DNA from: Drosophila pseudoobscura
Lineage: Eukaryota > Arthropoda > Insecta > Diptera > Drosophilidae
Direction: 5' to 3'
NCBI RefSeq assembly: GCF_009870125.1
Contig: NC_046683.1
Span: 15,819,001 to 15,883,000, forward strand
Length of the DNA stretch: 64,000 bases
A program made the translations under genes and the position numbers. Shown here piece after piece: positions 10,531 to 23,099 of this stretch (the first letter of the stretch is position 1; each line of letters opens with the position of its first letter). The notes below the pieces were generated by a model that ran no database searches, was not told where the DNA came from, and saw nothing but the letters and a program-made list of their open reading frames with translations.

Positions 10531-13500
10531 TTTTTGCTGTTGAATTTCTTGTATTTCGTCTGGCTTTTAATTGCCGTAACGTGTTTGTTCTTTAATTTTT
10601 TTTTATTTCTTAGCTTGTGTTTTTTTTTGTAGATTTTTTTTTCGGTTTGGGCCACTTGACGTTTGATTTACTTAGTACTTTTGGCCGTCGCCGCTTACGG
10701 TTGCTTTACAAGACCAATTGTAAGCCAATTTTCGGTTCTCTTCACGGAGCTGTTGGAGGGGTCTGTTCGGGGGCAGGCCTTCACAAGTTCGACCTTGTCG
10801 TTGGTTTTTTTTTTCCACTTGCTGGGGCCACTTTTTAGCCCACTTTTGGAGTGTTTTGGTCCGCTTTTTGCAGGTTTTTTTTCGCTTTGGGTTTGCTTTT
10901 GGCTTGACACATTACCGTTGATTGATTGATAAATGATTTGGTAATTAATTACGGCAATCTCACTGGGAAACCTCAGTGTGTGCAGTGCGTTTCAATGTGC
11001 TAAGGCTGTCACGACCAGTCATCTTCTATATATATTTCACAAAGTCGGGGTGCAATGTCTCCGAAGTTGTGGATGTCACAGGCTGGCTGTGATGTACACA
11101 TATTTCATATAATCTACGAGTAATCTATACAAACATATATCTAGCACTGCTTTCAATTATCTCCAATAAAACAGTAAAAATATTTAAATATTTGTAGCTG
11201 TTAAAGCAAGTAAAGATCTGATTATATTTACATATCGGGGCTGGTGGTGATCCAAATAATTAGCATCTAATAAAGGAAAGGTGTCTGAAGTTGTCTAGAT
11301 ATGCCAACTTCTTACAATTTCGAAACGTACTGTCATTATGCATGCAGAAATTTATCCGTCAATAGATTGATAAATGTCATTTGGTTTTCCATGCACAAAA
11401 TTCGAGCTAATCTGAACAAAAAATATGTGAACCAAACGTTTTTAGGTTAAAAACTTAATACTCGAACGAAAATAGAGACTTAATTAAGATTTAGTGGCTG
11501 AAACCAAAAGCTAAATCAATCATTTTACCCCAAATAGATCAAAAACAACACAAATTACTGTTCTCTCCGCAAAAACCTTTGGAATGGATGCATTTTTGAA
11601 TGGTTTACAGTCACCGAAAAACATTGACAAAGCCAATACATATCTTGGAATCTGTATCTGTATCTGTGATAGAAGTTTCCAATTGTAAGAATTGTGGTAA
11701 TCCGAGGACACACGGAAATGCAGGGGGCGTATACCGTGCATGCAAATGAAAATTGCAGGAAAATTGAATTGCTAATTAGGAAGTAATCTTAGACCCTTTC
11801 CAACGACAAACGAGTGTCCAATGATAAGAAAATTAATTGATTGATTTCGAATGTTTCACATAATTGCAGGCCATTGTAGCAGAGATACTGTTTCCTGGGG
11901 TTGAAGAGGAAACGGCTACTCAATTGACCCGCTATTAGGGAAAGCCTTGATTTTGATGGCTTTGATGGATGGTAGAAATTTTGCAGGGCGCGTACAAAAC
12001 TTCAAGTACAGTTAATTAGGCTCAATCAATGTACAAGGACAATGAAATGAGAAACGAGGACATGACAGGGCAGTATAGAAGAACAGCAAGAGAGAGGGCC
12101 GGGCCAGGGCCAGAGCAAGGGCGCTCATTCTGGACTGAGAGAATGAAGCAAATAATTAAATCTAATTAATTTGCAGCTGTCAAAGCGCAAAGTGAGAAAA
12201 AGAAAAGGACAAGGCAAAGGAAAAGGAAAAAACCGTACCGGTTAGCCAAAGGATTGGATGAATGGGTGGGAGTACGAATCGTCGACACCTCATCGATTTG
12301 TAGCCCCGTCATTCTGTATCCCCGGCACCTCTTGAGTCCCACTGCACCGCACATTGGTACAAAAGTCAATTTGCCAAAAACAATGTGCGTTGTAATGATC
12401 CCTGTCCCCTGTTTGGCCGCCCTCATTCAATTAAGGGTTAACGCAGAGAGGAGAGGGAAGTGGGAGGTGGGAGGAGGGTGGAGGTAGGAGGTAGGAGGAG
12501 GTGTTGTTGCCTGTCTTAGACGTGACGTAAATCAGCGTTTTAAGTGTTTCTGGTTGTTTCTTTCTTTTTGTGCAAGGAGCTGTCAACGGCAACGTGGCAA
12601 CTTTGTTTCCTGTTGATAAAAGAGAAGGAAACAAAAAAAAATAAAATATAAAGAAGTACAGAGAAAGGGAAAGGAGAACAAGAGCAAGAGCGAACGGAGC
12701 CTGATTAGATGGTAATTGTATTCCAATTGGATATTGAATAGTCGTATACTCTGTTCTTAAATTTCGTCTTTTTGTTTCTGTTTCAAGAAGGATTCATTGG
12801 ATTTCTTTGGAATTTAATTGGGCCGATACCGGCCTGAGGGTGGGCTCCAACCAACCTGGCAACCACCTCTACCTAGAAATTTAATTACTTTTCATTTAAG
12901 TGACAAAACTTGTCTCTTCCCCATTTTGAATCGCTGGTATATCGCTGAGCTATTTATTCGATCTGGAAAAGGGTTTGAGCTACGATTAAACGGTTTGACT
13001 GTCTCTTAAGCTCTTGTCTGACTAGGGAACTCATGAATTAGCATGCATATCAGTGCAATCTTTGGCCAGGAAAAAACCACTACTCTGCTCCTCAAACTCC
13101 TAAAAACTCTTTAACTTTTTGTTAAATACATGGGGATAAAAGCCCCCGGCTCACTCGCCTTGCCTGCTCTTCGTTGTAGATCTTTGTTTGAAATCTTAAA
13201 CTCTATTTTAATTTATTAAGACCGCTTAAGTGTTCGTCCCAAATAGTCCCAAAATATATTCTTTCCATAGTTATTGCCGTAAAATATTATATAATTGTAA
13301 AGATGTAATTATATTATAGAGAACACATATTTTGTATAGCATATAGAAATCGGTGGCATTTATGAGTTGTGAAACCCTTCCCACTGTACCCTGTGGTGCT
13401 CTCCGATTCTAAAAAGTTGCCCTGGAGTATCAACAGAAAAAAAGTAGAAAAAGTTTTTGGCAGGCGTAGTTTTTGTGCTTTACTTTGCTTTCCCTTTTGC

Positions 13501-13635
13501 AGGAGTCGAGACCCAGAGCCGGGTCCAGGTCCGGGCCCGGAACCGGTCTACTCGGCTCAAGTGCGAACTTGTTAAATTTGCGCAAGGATCTCTCAGCCAG
13601 GAAGGGCACAGCACACGCATACGCAATTAGGAAGA

Positions 13636-13680
13636 GGCATGGGGTGTGGGGCATGGGGCATGGGGTATGCGGCATGCGGC
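13636..13680 (+). repeat. GGCATGG heptamer array
   Basis: There are about six units of GGCATGG/GGTATGC type. The array is non-coding. Confidence 0.6.
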
Positions 13681-14261
13681 TGTGGACCAGGACTACGACT
13701 AGAATAAGGGGATGGGGTAGGGGCAGGGCAGGGAAAGCTGGAGCTTGAAGCTCAGTTACGCAAACAAGCAAATCAAAAAACCATTTGACGCACTTTCATC
13801 ATCAACAGAAGGAGGATTCGCAGCAGCAGAGGATGGGGTGTTGGGGCATGCCACCTGCTGCTGCTGACACATTCGAAACTGCCAATAAGTCGACCCCACC
13901 CGTCTAACGTTGCCCCCTGGAAATGGGTGGAGAGTGCAAGCAAAACAGCAACAATAACAAATTGCATGGGGAATTTTCCTCTTCCAGGCTCCTCACTTTA
14001 ATGAGCGTTTAAGTCCTGGGCAAAGCCTTTTGCATAAGCTAGCAATCAGAGAGGAGAAACGAAGACCAGCGATAGTCACGAGGTCCGTGTCCAATTCGCA
14101 GGAAGCAGAATGCGGCATAGGGCTTAAGACATAAGATGAGTATTCTGTTCAACTCTTCTGATTCTTCACTTAAGAAATACATTTAATATGATGTAATATC
14201 CAATAGACCCTTCAGTACTTTTTATTCATTCGCATTGGCGATGTTCAGTCATGAAACCGAC

Positions 14262-14360
14262 ACATATCGAATATAGCCGATCCTTCAACGATATCTAGTA
14301 CTTCTCCAATCGATTTGGGATTGGGAATCGATACCACAGATCGATCCAAGAAGCTATCAG
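14262..14360. promoter_or_regulatory. ATCGAT/CGATA-rich stretch
   Basis: Contains ATCGAA, CGATA, ATCGAT, AATCGATACC and GATCGATCC within 100 bp. AATCGATA is close to the DRE core (TATCGATA). Function is inferred only from motif density. Confidence 0.25.
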
Positions 14361-14738
14361 AGATATTGAAGATAGTTCGAGAGCTGAAGAAATTATAAAA
14401 TATTGAATATATTGTACGATATATTTCACGCTCGCATCTCCAATTTCTCTTAGATTCTTTCCACTTTCTCTCTCCCGATCGCTCTCCGCCCAAATGCTGA
14501 CTTTTGCTGGCGGACATACATATTTTGGTCAAGCAACAATAACGGTACATTTTTGGGTCCTTTATGCTCTCTCTGTCTCTCTCTCTCTTACCCTCTCCCG
14601 TTTCTTTCCTTCTCGCTTCGATTTTACTTTTGTTGTTTTTTCTCTTGCTTTGGGGTCAAGTGGTGCTTTTGATGCTGGCAACGCTTTTATTCTCTGCTGC
14701 TTCTCTCCTACTTTTTGGAGTAGGAATTAAATATCAAG

Positions 14739-14778
14739 TGTGAGTATGTGTGTGTTTGTGTGTGTGTGTGTGGGGGGG
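14739..14778 (+). repeat. (GT)n microsatellite
   Basis: GT/TTTG run ending in a seven-G stretch. Confidence 0.7.
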
Positions 14779-14913
14779 CAGCAGCCCTGCACATGTGTTG
14801 CCTTTCCCCAGGCATCCCCGACCCCTGACTCCCGACACTCCTCCTGACTTTGCCCTTTTTTGCATATCATCATCCACGTAAAGTTTGCTTTTGCTTTTTG
14901 CTCTTTGGCAGCT

Positions 14914-14962
14914 TGCTGCTGCTGCTGCTGCTGTTGTTGCTTGTTTGTTTGTTTGTTTGTTT
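14914..14962 (+). repeat. (CTG)n then (TTTG)n microsatellite
   Basis: About eight CTG/TTG units are followed by five TTTG units. A similar CTG-plus-TTTG arrangement occurs at 26435-26480. Confidence 0.75.
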
Positions 14963-14989
14963 ATACTCCTCCTGTTTCTCTTTCTTTTC

Positions 14990-15008
14990 ATACCCTGTAA
15001 GAGGGTAT
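14990..15008 (+). mobile_element. Helentron-type terminal hairpin
   Basis: ATACCCT-GTAAG-AGGGTAT is a perfect 7-bp stem with a 5-nt loop, matching the hairpin at 28836. The (CTG)n/(TTTG)n microsatellite just upstream (14914-14962) is consistent with the internal microsatellite common in these elements. Confidence 0.35.
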
Positions 15009-16972
15009 GACCATGGACCGATTGTGCGAGTATCATATGTGTAGGTGCCATACGAACAATTAACGATAAACTATTATTTTTCTGAGAATTTCCGTGAGAA
15101 TTCTGTATATGTGCTGCCATGGAAACGATGGATCTGCAAGGGTAGCCAAGTGTTCGGCCTCTAGGCCATTGTTTTTCCGCCACACATCACTTTTACTCCT
15201 CTTTCTCACTCACTCTCGCTCTCTTGTATGTATGCCGGCTTGCCCGCAGAAGAGCCTTTGAGCCTTGCCTCGTCCCAGTTCGACTCTCACTTCCCTCCAG
15301 ACCCCAGCCATGGCCATTGCCACTGCCATTGGAGTTCTTGTGTTTTGGGTTAAGTGAAAAGTGATTGAGCAGATTTTCGTGGCAAATCTTTCGCCACTCG
15401 TCCCGCTCCCGCTCCCGCTCCTCTTCCCCTGTCATCCGAATTGGTCAGGGCCATCTAATTGTAGCTACTGGTATCCGTCTCCTGGCACCCGTTCTTCTAA
15501 TTACATTTCCTTTTAACGCCTTTCATATTAAAGACAAAATCGTTCACTTAAATTCCAGTTACAATACATGGAGGGTTCCTTGAGTATATAATAATCTTTA
15601 AACTAAAGGCAACAGGCTGAAATGTCGAAGCGATCAGGAATGTTCGCTAGTGGCTCAAAGGCTTAAATATGTAATCAAATCCCTTGTTTTTCATTCCCAT
15701 ATTGTTGGTTTGAATATTTTGTTCTTTTTCTTGCCGGTTGTAAAGTATTTGCGATTTCAATTGTTTGTTATTTCCAAAAACGGAACAACAGCTCCAGGCA
15801 GCAGTCTGCAGCTTTAATAACTTAAATCATCTACGCCTTTTGTTTCTGTACAATTGCATATTCCATAGAAATTCCATTACCTTGTCCTCCGGCGTTACTT
15901 TGATACATCTGTACACCTGTACAACTGTATGAATGTACTAGAGATCCATTTTAATGGAGTCGAATTGAATTGAATGGAGTGAGTGCGAGTTACACAATGG
16001 AACGGGCTCATATTAATGTGAGTGTTTGTTGAGTTTTACAGCACTCGGCATTCTGCAAAAGATATACAAATTTTGCATAGCCAAAGACATTTAAATTGCC
16101 CGAATTATTGTATGCATATTTTGTGTATTCTTTTGCAACGAATGCTTGAAGCCTTTGCCCCCCAATCGAGGTGTGCAAAAGCCGATCAGTGGTTGGGATC
16201 CAGTATCAATCGATCATGTGGCCATTATGTTCATCATCGGGCAGCAGACAGCTAGTAACACGTTAGTGGTGTCTAGATGGAATTCAAATACCATTCGTGC
16301 CTCTTCGCTTAAACGTTGTGCGAACGAGTCACACTCATTCATTTGGAGCATTTTGGATTCAAATCTACATTAAAGGAGAACTCCAGTACAACGTTGTAGT
16401 AGCAAATACTCCTCAGGAAGCGTACATCAGGTGCGTATGTGTCTGTATCCAGTATCTGTATAAATATTGTTCTTTTAGGAATCTTGGTTCCATTTTTGAG
16501 GGAGATTAATTCTTAAACAGTTCGTTCACAAAAATTTAGGCCTTAAACCCTCCTTTACTTGTCATCTATATCGAAAGTTAATCATAATTTTGGGGACAGT
16601 GTTGACATGTGTCAGTGTTTAGAGGATTAACTCTGGCAATAGACTCATTAAGCTAGTTTTATGCAACAAGTCAATCAATCAGATATCATCAGACATCAAT
16701 CAGATATTAACATTAATGCCCATAACATACATTTGTACATTTGCCATAACCATTTGCAGCCGTTTCAATCAAGCAATCAATCTCAATCATCGCCATTTTG
16801 CCTCGTTTCCGTTTTTGGAAATCTTAAAACTTCCCTCTTCGAGCCTCTGGCATAACTGTAATTTTGCAATTATTGTTTGCACAATCGCACATCATCAATC
16901 AAACGAACTGTGCCGCCCGCCGCCCATCGAACGCCGCGGCGCCTCCCTGCATCACAATCACAATCAGCACCT

Positions 16973-17130
16973 GTTCCCGGCCCTGGCCCTGGTCCTGGCC
17001 CCTCTCTCCACCGTTTCGCTGCTTCTATTAGTATATTACCAGTGTCGCACTTTCTGCAATTTCCCTGCTCGCGGAGCGTCGGCCTGGGCCTCCGATTGGG
17101 TCTGGGTCTGGGCCTGAGCCTGGCCATTGT
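16973..17130 (+). repeat. CTGGCC/CTGGGT hexamer tracts
   Basis: There are two GC-rich hexamer runs (16973-17005 CCCTGG type, 17083-17130 CTGGGT/CTGGGC type). They belong to the same class as the tracts at 18501, 35303, 47226 and 50125. Confidence 0.65.
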
Positions 17131-18500
17131 TTTTGGGGCAGCATAAATCAAAAGCGGAAATGAGCACGCAATGTGCATTGATGAGATTGACTTCATTAGC
17201 AGCTGGAATCTGGTGGTAGAGCAACTTTGATTGTTTTTTGGTTTCCATCAAATCAGTAGCAGAAGCAATCGCAATCGCACCGACGGGAAGAAAGAAAAAC
17301 TATTCCTGCCCGTCCACAATTAGTGTGAATGCTAATGAGAGCAGAAGGAGCGACGGCACTGGAGTCTATGGAGTAGTTCATTAGTTACAGGGCGTCGGCC
17401 ACGGAGTCCCGTCACCCGGTTATGCCTCCAGTCAGTCATCGGGGCAACATGGTTATGAACTCATAAATGGAGGGCCATCGTCTAATCAGCCCCGACGAAC
17501 TGGCGGCCAATAAACCAGATGCATAGTGGCTCAAAATGAATGAAAAATTTGAGAAATTACTCTTGAAAACAACAAAATTCAGAGTAGATCGAACCCGAAA
17601 CAACATATCAATGGGACAAGGGGTCCTTTAACTGGCAGATAAGAGTAGGATAGAATATTACCTCTGAAACATATCCCCTATGCCGGGGATAGTGTGCTTG
17701 GAGCTTTGTTTCATATGCACAGATCATCATGCCCCACTGTGCTGGACCAGTGGCACTCTCATAAAGATGCATTTGAATTTGGTGAGCAGGCCTGTCCGCT
17801 TCTTAATGTCTTATGCTTATTGGTTTATCCCGCTGTTCTACCACATAAATTCACTCGTTCCACAGGCCGTATGCACCTATGTATTTGTAGGAGTGGATAC
17901 AGATACAGATACATTCTTATATCTTAATTCCACGACTCCTGTATTTATCATCCGTTAATTTCGCTTCGCTTTTCTTCGTTCTGTCCCTGTTTTGGCTCTG
18001 GTATATCATTGTCGTTTGTCGCTTTTGTGATAATAAAGATTTATGTCTGGAGCCAGGAGTGCGTTTATCGAAAGAGTTGCATCTCCCTTCCTAGTTCTTG
18101 TTGGTTTTTTGTTTTTTTTTTTGGAAAGATGGATGTATTTTTAATTAGCGGTTCGATGCTGCTCCGCTGCTCTGTAATTTTCAGACCCAACTTCTTCTAC
18201 CATCTCCATCTTCCTCTTCAGGCTGCAAGTCTTCTTACGTTAACCTGAACTTGAACATTTTCGTTGAATTTTTTGTTCTTTGTAATCCTACAGGAACTCG
18301 GAAATTAGGGCGGCATAGTTGAAGAGTAAAAGAGGAACAGAAATAACAATTTCGGGGAATACATTTTTGATCAAATTTGTAGCCGAGAGAGATGGAAAGC
18401 AGGAAAGGAAATTGTAATCTAATCAGGGCTCCAGCTCTGGGCTCTTGGCCCTTGTTCCTTCTCCAGCAACAGTTGTAAATTATGACACACACAAACACAT

Positions 18501-18527
18501 GGCCTAGGCCCAGGCCCAGGCCCAGGA
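18501..18527 (+). repeat. CCAGGC hexamer array
   Basis: Four tandem CCCAGG units. They encode Gly-Leu runs on the minus strand only by periodicity. Confidence 0.7.
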
Positions 18528-19111
18528 CCATAAAATATTGCCCAGAGCCCTTCACATAATTCACATGACTCTCTCATAGTGGGTTACTCGTAGTTTCCCC
18601 CCTCCACTTCTCATCTTGCCAGATGTATTTTTTTCTACCAAAAAAATCTCCATCCGAGAATGCGGCAGTAGCGTGTGAGTGAGGGTGGAGAAAGTGGGGA
18701 CGAGAACGAGAATGAGAATGAAAAATTGTCGACAAATGATAATTTTGATCTATGCCATTGATGAGGATCGCCCAGATGAGGATAGAGTTGCCTTTGATTT
18801 AATTGTATGACTGAGAAAAGATTTCGAAAACTGGATGGCGGAGTCGTGTATTTATCTCTCTTCTTCTAATTTCACTATGTAACAAAAAAGACTTTCTTTT
18901 TATTGCGACTTTTTCTAAGAAAACTTTGCAAACTCAGGAAAAGTTAAAATAATTTGGTTTCTGGTTGCCTAAGATTTGAATTATTAAATTCAGCTCCAGG
19001 ACTGGCAGTTATTCATTTTTGTTTAAGGTGTCTTCTATAAAAATATTTGATTAAACAATTTTAATTTAGTGTATATGTATGGCAGTTTGAAATTTAGCTG
19101 GAGCGGTATGA

Positions 19112-19520
19112 AAGCATTTTATCTATTCCTATTTTTATATAGGCAGCGAGGATCTCGAACCTCCAAGAGAGTCAGCCAAGCACAACCACACAGTAGGCCC
19201 ACACAGTAAATTAAGACAAATGTCCTTGATCTTACCGAAAATTACAACTTTGTATTTTCCAGTAGAATCTTGGAGAAGTTAAGAATGTCAAGCTATCCAT
19301 CTACAAACACACCGAAGAGGTCAAGGCGCTAAGATGAATCCACTGTAGAGGTAGCTGAAGCTGGCAGAAGTAGCTCCCTGCTTATAGCTCTTTCTTTCAG
19401 GGAGAGTCTTCATCAAATGCGGCATCAGAATCCACGAGTTGTGGACCATCACAAACAGAAGAACGCCATATAATTGCATTGTTTAAAATTGCATGTGCAA
19501 AAGCATTGTGGTGACTCCGA
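19112..19520 (+). pseudogene. Decayed coding remnant, multi-frame (candidate)
   Basis: Several short stretches that look coding lie in different plus-strand frames. The first is at 19112-19282, where a TATATAG acceptor-like site precedes a segment reading SEDLEPPRESAKHNHTVG. The second, around 19263-19385, contains NTPKRSRR followed by a stop and DESTVEVAEAGRSSS. The third, after a strong acceptor (CTCTTTCTTTCAG) at 19400, runs from ESSSNAASESTSCG to QTEERHIIALFKIACAKALW and ends at a stop. A 57-nt intron (19206-19262) ending in TATTTTCCAG has the size typical of Drosophila. The basic stretch would fit a nuclear protein. Stops and frame changes indicate decay, or exons that I have not joined correctly. 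A 55-codon minus-strand frame overlaps it. I do not recognise the family. Confidence 0.25.
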
Positions 19521-21019
19521 CGTGATTGTCGGAGGCTGTTAATCGGTCTATTGTAATCGAATTGTCTATATCGTTCAGGAAATTTATTAGTGTTCGATCA
19601 AGCACTTTTGTAGCTAAAAATCTTGGTAAACATACAAACATCCACACCACATCACGCGTATTGATCTGATTTGCAGAGGAAACTAATCTGTAATTGTTTC
19701 CAGATGATGCGTCGTCAAGGAAGCATGGAAGCTAAAGAGCAGCATTGTCCGCAAGATAGGGATCATATATGTTAGAGCAAACCCAGCTGGATCTGGTGCT
19801 GATTCAAGTTCAAGTTCGTATGTAGGTATTTAATTCATCAAATCATCCGACGCATTTGCGTTAATGTTATGCGATATCCCATCTTTCCAAAAACGATTTC
19901 AATGTTATCTAATCGTTTGTGTATCTCTTTCCTGATATTTAATATAATTTAAATGTTCTTAGCTGAATGGGTTTTCTTCCTATTGGTTCACCTTTACATC
20001 ATACGGTTTTACATTGTACTGTGTGAAAGTTTATTTTCTATATTCACCTGACTATCGCTATTGATTCCATTCTATAACCATCCATCTGTCTATCCCTAGA
20101 TCCATATTAACATACTCGTAAGCCATGCCCCATCGATCCGTTGCCCATTTATCTTCATTAGTAAACTTGTTCCACACTGTTTCTCTTCGGACCCTCAAAA
20201 TCCAAGCAAACGAGAACGGAATGTTTCGATTGTCATTTGCTCTATTTCTATTTCTGCTTCTGCTTCTGTTTCTAATTCTGTTTCTATTGTTATAGTTACT
20301 GTTGCAATTGCCTGCATTGCAGCAGGTCGTAAATTTATGGCAAATAAATTTATAGCAGTCGTTTCGAGGTCTCCAACGCACCACCAGTCCACCAGGCCAC
20401 CCAATAGAGTGGGCTCCATTCCACTGCTGTCTGTCAGATGGGGAACATTCAACTGAAATGGCTCAAAAAATTGAAATCAACCAAAGTTGGGGAATTTCCT
20501 GCAGCCAGGAGAAGCAAAAAGAGGTCGAGGGGCTGAGCAAATGAATAGAACCAGCCAAGAATCCTTCTTTGCTGTTCATTTTGGGCTCGGGTTAGAAGGG
20601 CCCAATGCATATTAAGTTGTCCTTGTTGTCCTCGTTTTCCTTGTTGAGAGCTTATCTGAATGCACCACAATTATTTCAGCTTGTCGGAGAAGCCAAACGG
20701 GTATTGTTAAAGGGTTGATGGTGGGGCACAACTTGTGAACTTTACAAATTGAAATTAATTACTTTCCCAGTCATTGTGCGAGTGCAAGCCCCCCAAATGC
20801 AGTTTGTCCACGGCCAACTGCCGACTGCCATACGAAGCTTCGCTCACTACCTGAATGGCCAAGAAGCAAAAGTTTTTCTGAAGAAAAATGTTGATTGGAA
20901 CGAATTATTGTGGCAACTGGAGGGGACCAGCTTGGTACGAGGTACGAGATATCCTGCCTGAGATACCCTGAATATGTTTCTATATATTCATTTCCGTATG
21001 TATCTCTATTGAATAAAAT

Positions 21020-21279
21020 CTAAGTCCGCTTATCCAAGACTCCTCTAACTGCACCCTCCACCTGTCGCACCTGATCCTCCACTTTATTGATAATCTCGGC
21101 TCTGCAGTCATTGGTAACGTTCCTTGACGGCCTCCAGCTTGGCTCCCGGGAAAGGCCCTCCAAACGCCGCAACTACCTACATAGTCGATATCCAGGTAAG
21201 AGGTGAGTCACTTTTAGATACCTTCATCTAAACTAGATGTAGTAAATGTGGGTGCGGAATACACCTTCGTCGTTCCCAT
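21020..21279 (-). pseudogene. Small helical/coiled-coil-like gene with a frameshift (candidate)
   Basis: On the minus strand an ATG with context CAAAATGG (21279-21277) opens a 19-codon exon (21222-21279) ending AAG|GTATCT. A TAG acceptor at 21173 would follow after a 49-nt intron, at the short limit for Drosophila. The second exon (21020-21172) reads through Gly-Gly-Pro-Phe-Pro-Gly and then a helix using Drosophila-preferred codons (AAG CTG GAG GCC GTC AAG GAA). It then hits one frameshift near 21114, where a single surplus base gives TGA. In the shifted frame about 30 residues of charged helical sequence (for example EIINKVEDQVRQVEGAV) run to TAG at 21020-21022. If the shift is real this is a recent pseudogene of a protein of about 70 residues. 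If it is an assembly error it may be a gene. The family is not recognised. Chance is less likely than for ordinary short frames because of the codon choice, start context and splice sites, but it is not excluded. Confidence 0.35.
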
Positions 21280-22011
21280 TTTGTTAAATGTTTAACAGTC
21301 GAGAGGATCAGGACCCTTTGGTGGAGCCGCTCCAAGGAATGATTTGTTCAAGAGCCTTTTAAGTCTTGTAAAATATTTGAGCTGTTTCCATACCACACTG
21401 TCTGTTGAATATCACTCTCCCTCTCTCTCGTTTTCCACCAACGAATTACCATCCGACCGTTGCATCTTTCTCACTCCGCCAGCGGGCGCTCACTGGAGTA
21501 GGAAGAGAGAAAGAGCGAGTCAGCCACGGGAAATTGTTTTCGTTATCCTGGCTATAATAACAATCCGATCTCATTCAAATTCTGCAACTTGGTGTTTCCG
21601 TATTTTACAAATTGTTGATGCCATGGGCTTGACAAAAAATTGAATTAGACTTATTTCAGTGCGAAATACCAGGAGGATGCACAAAAAGTTTGGTCGCTCT
21701 ATCTCTATAAAACTGTGAGGCTCTTATCGAAATTGACAGACTTCCAATATATGTACATATGTACAAAACAGAACTTTTAATCGAAGATACGAAGAAATAT
21801 CGGATTTTGATATACATATCTGCACAGCATAATTATCAATTTCTATCATTCAATCAATATTTCAGTATCTACCTACCTTAAAATACATTAAAATAGGCAA
21901 AGCGAAATGTTATATGAATAATTTATGTAGATAATTTTTTGTTTAACTTTTGAATATCGAAATATCATGAAGGAGCTGCCAAATCGTGTTTTCCGCAGAC
22001 TTAACTGACCT

Positions 22012-22190
22012 TTTTATACTCATTTTGAGTATCGGGGTATATTAGATTTGTGGTGAAAATGGATGTGTGTAACGTCCAGAAGGAATCATTTCCGACCCCA
22101 TAAAGTATATATATTCTTGATCAGCATCAATAGCCGAGTCGATTGAGCCCTGTCTGTCTGTCCGTACGAGTACGACTAGTATTTCCTATC
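22012..22190 (+). mobile_element. Helentron-like (SGM/DINE-1 type) fragment, best copy
   Basis: The segment starts with a TTTTTATACTC/GAGTATCGGGGTAT hairpin-like end. It continues with GGATGTGTGTAACGTCCAG, a block CATTTCCGACCCCATAA followed by GTATATATATTCTTG, and CAGCATCAATAGCCGAGTC. It then runs through GTCGATTGAGCCCTGTC into CTGTCTGTCCGT. I recognise this block order as a repeat abundant in obscura-group genomes. It has no coding capacity. It shares about 25 bp with two mismatches with the copy at 36621. Confidence 0.6.
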
Positions 22191-22365
22191 CTGCTCGAGT
22201 TTCGTTTCTTAAGAGTGTTCCTCCAACGTTATTGAATGTACTTGAAACTCTTGTGAATCAAGCTAAAGCCCCTTCTGCCTTGCCGTCCCCATCCCCCCCC
22301 AGTGGCACCTCCTTGCCTCACCCCTTTTTGGAATCGCTTCCAGACATAATCACCACATGACGTGG

Positions 22366-22403
22366 CATCATCAGCATCGGCATCGGCATCAGCATCAGCA
22401 TCG
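22366..22403 (+). repeat. CATCGG/CATCAG hexamer array
   Basis: Six CATCNG units, giving an Asp-Ala run on the minus strand. A GACGGG array follows at 22494-22514. Confidence 0.7.
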
Positions 22404-22576
22404 CTCGCTTGTGGGGCTTGAGAGTGCGTGTTGCTTATCAATGGAAACTGCTGATGACAACCCGGGAAGGAGGGGGAGAAGGAGTTCAGAGAAGACGGGG
22501 ACGGGGACGGGGACTGGCAGAATGGGTATGAAAGGAAGAGCCGGGCGAAGCAGGCAGGACCAGCAGAATACGTACG

Positions 22577-22585
22577 TATAAAAGG
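22577..22585 (+). promoter_or_regulatory. Isolated TATA box (TATAAAAGG)
   Basis: This is a canonical TATA box, but no initiator motif lies 30 bp downstream and no credible coding frame follows. It is either a promoter of a non-coding or distal-exon transcript, or chance. Confidence 0.2.
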
Positions 22586-23099
22586 AGGAAGGAGTAAGGC
22601 GATACCAGGACGAAGCGGAGCCTGTTTATAGTTTGCGCCAGAGCCGAAAGCAACTAAATTAAAATTATTTCAACTCGAGTGGTTCGCCCCTCGCAAAGCT
22701 GGATGGAAAGAGTCTTCAGCAAATAACGGAGCCATTAAAACCAGTTGCAAAGAGCCCCATAGAGGTGGAGGAACAACCAGAGGCATCCCTGATTTTGATT
22801 GCTGTTTTGCAGCCGCTCGTCTCGACGATGTTGTTGTCGTATCAAATTATAAATACTTATGAACCCTGGACGGCACGGCAGACACAGCAGATGCACCAAA
22901 TGGAGAGCGACCGAGATGCAAATAAACATCATATTTGAGACAAAGGCAAGTGGGTCCCAAGTGGTGCCAGTAGATATTCCTACCAAAGAAATACCTTTAA
23001 GAACTTTAGCATTAGATGATGCTTTTTTAATAACACAAACTAACATTTTATCAGACATTTGAATACATTCCCCTATTGAATTTTCATCGCTTACATCCC

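Larger units (their letters stand above)
9085..14250. other. Intergenic/intronic, no gene seen
   Basis: AT-rich with CAA/CGA (10207-10236), one Helentron-like end, and long T-runs at 10590-10880. A 67-codon minus-strand open stretch without ATG (11794-11995) and its plus-strand counterpart were read and judged compatible with chance. Confidence 0.6.
15009..19111. other. Intergenic/intronic, no gene seen
   Basis: Contains hexamer tracts and AT-rich spacer. Frames of 60-133 codons (for example 16716-17117) lie across the CTGGGC tracts. No splice-bounded coding segment was found. Confidence 0.6.

Noticed and set aside
11794..11995. Open minus-strand stretch of 67 codons and a plus-strand terminal-exon-like segment at 11870-11938
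   Set aside because: There is no ATG and no donor partner. The length is expected by chance many times in 64 kb.
13773..13967. Minus-strand 64-codon frame with signal-peptide-like start (MQFVIVAVLLALSTHF)
   Set aside because: There is no promoter, the rest is not protein-like, and poly-GTT/GCT sequence creates such hydrophobic starts often.
19141..19205. tRNA-like B-box sequence on the minus strand (GGTTCGAGATCC)
   Set aside because: The T stem does not pair correctly, and no A box or matching acceptor 5' strand lies at tRNA distance.
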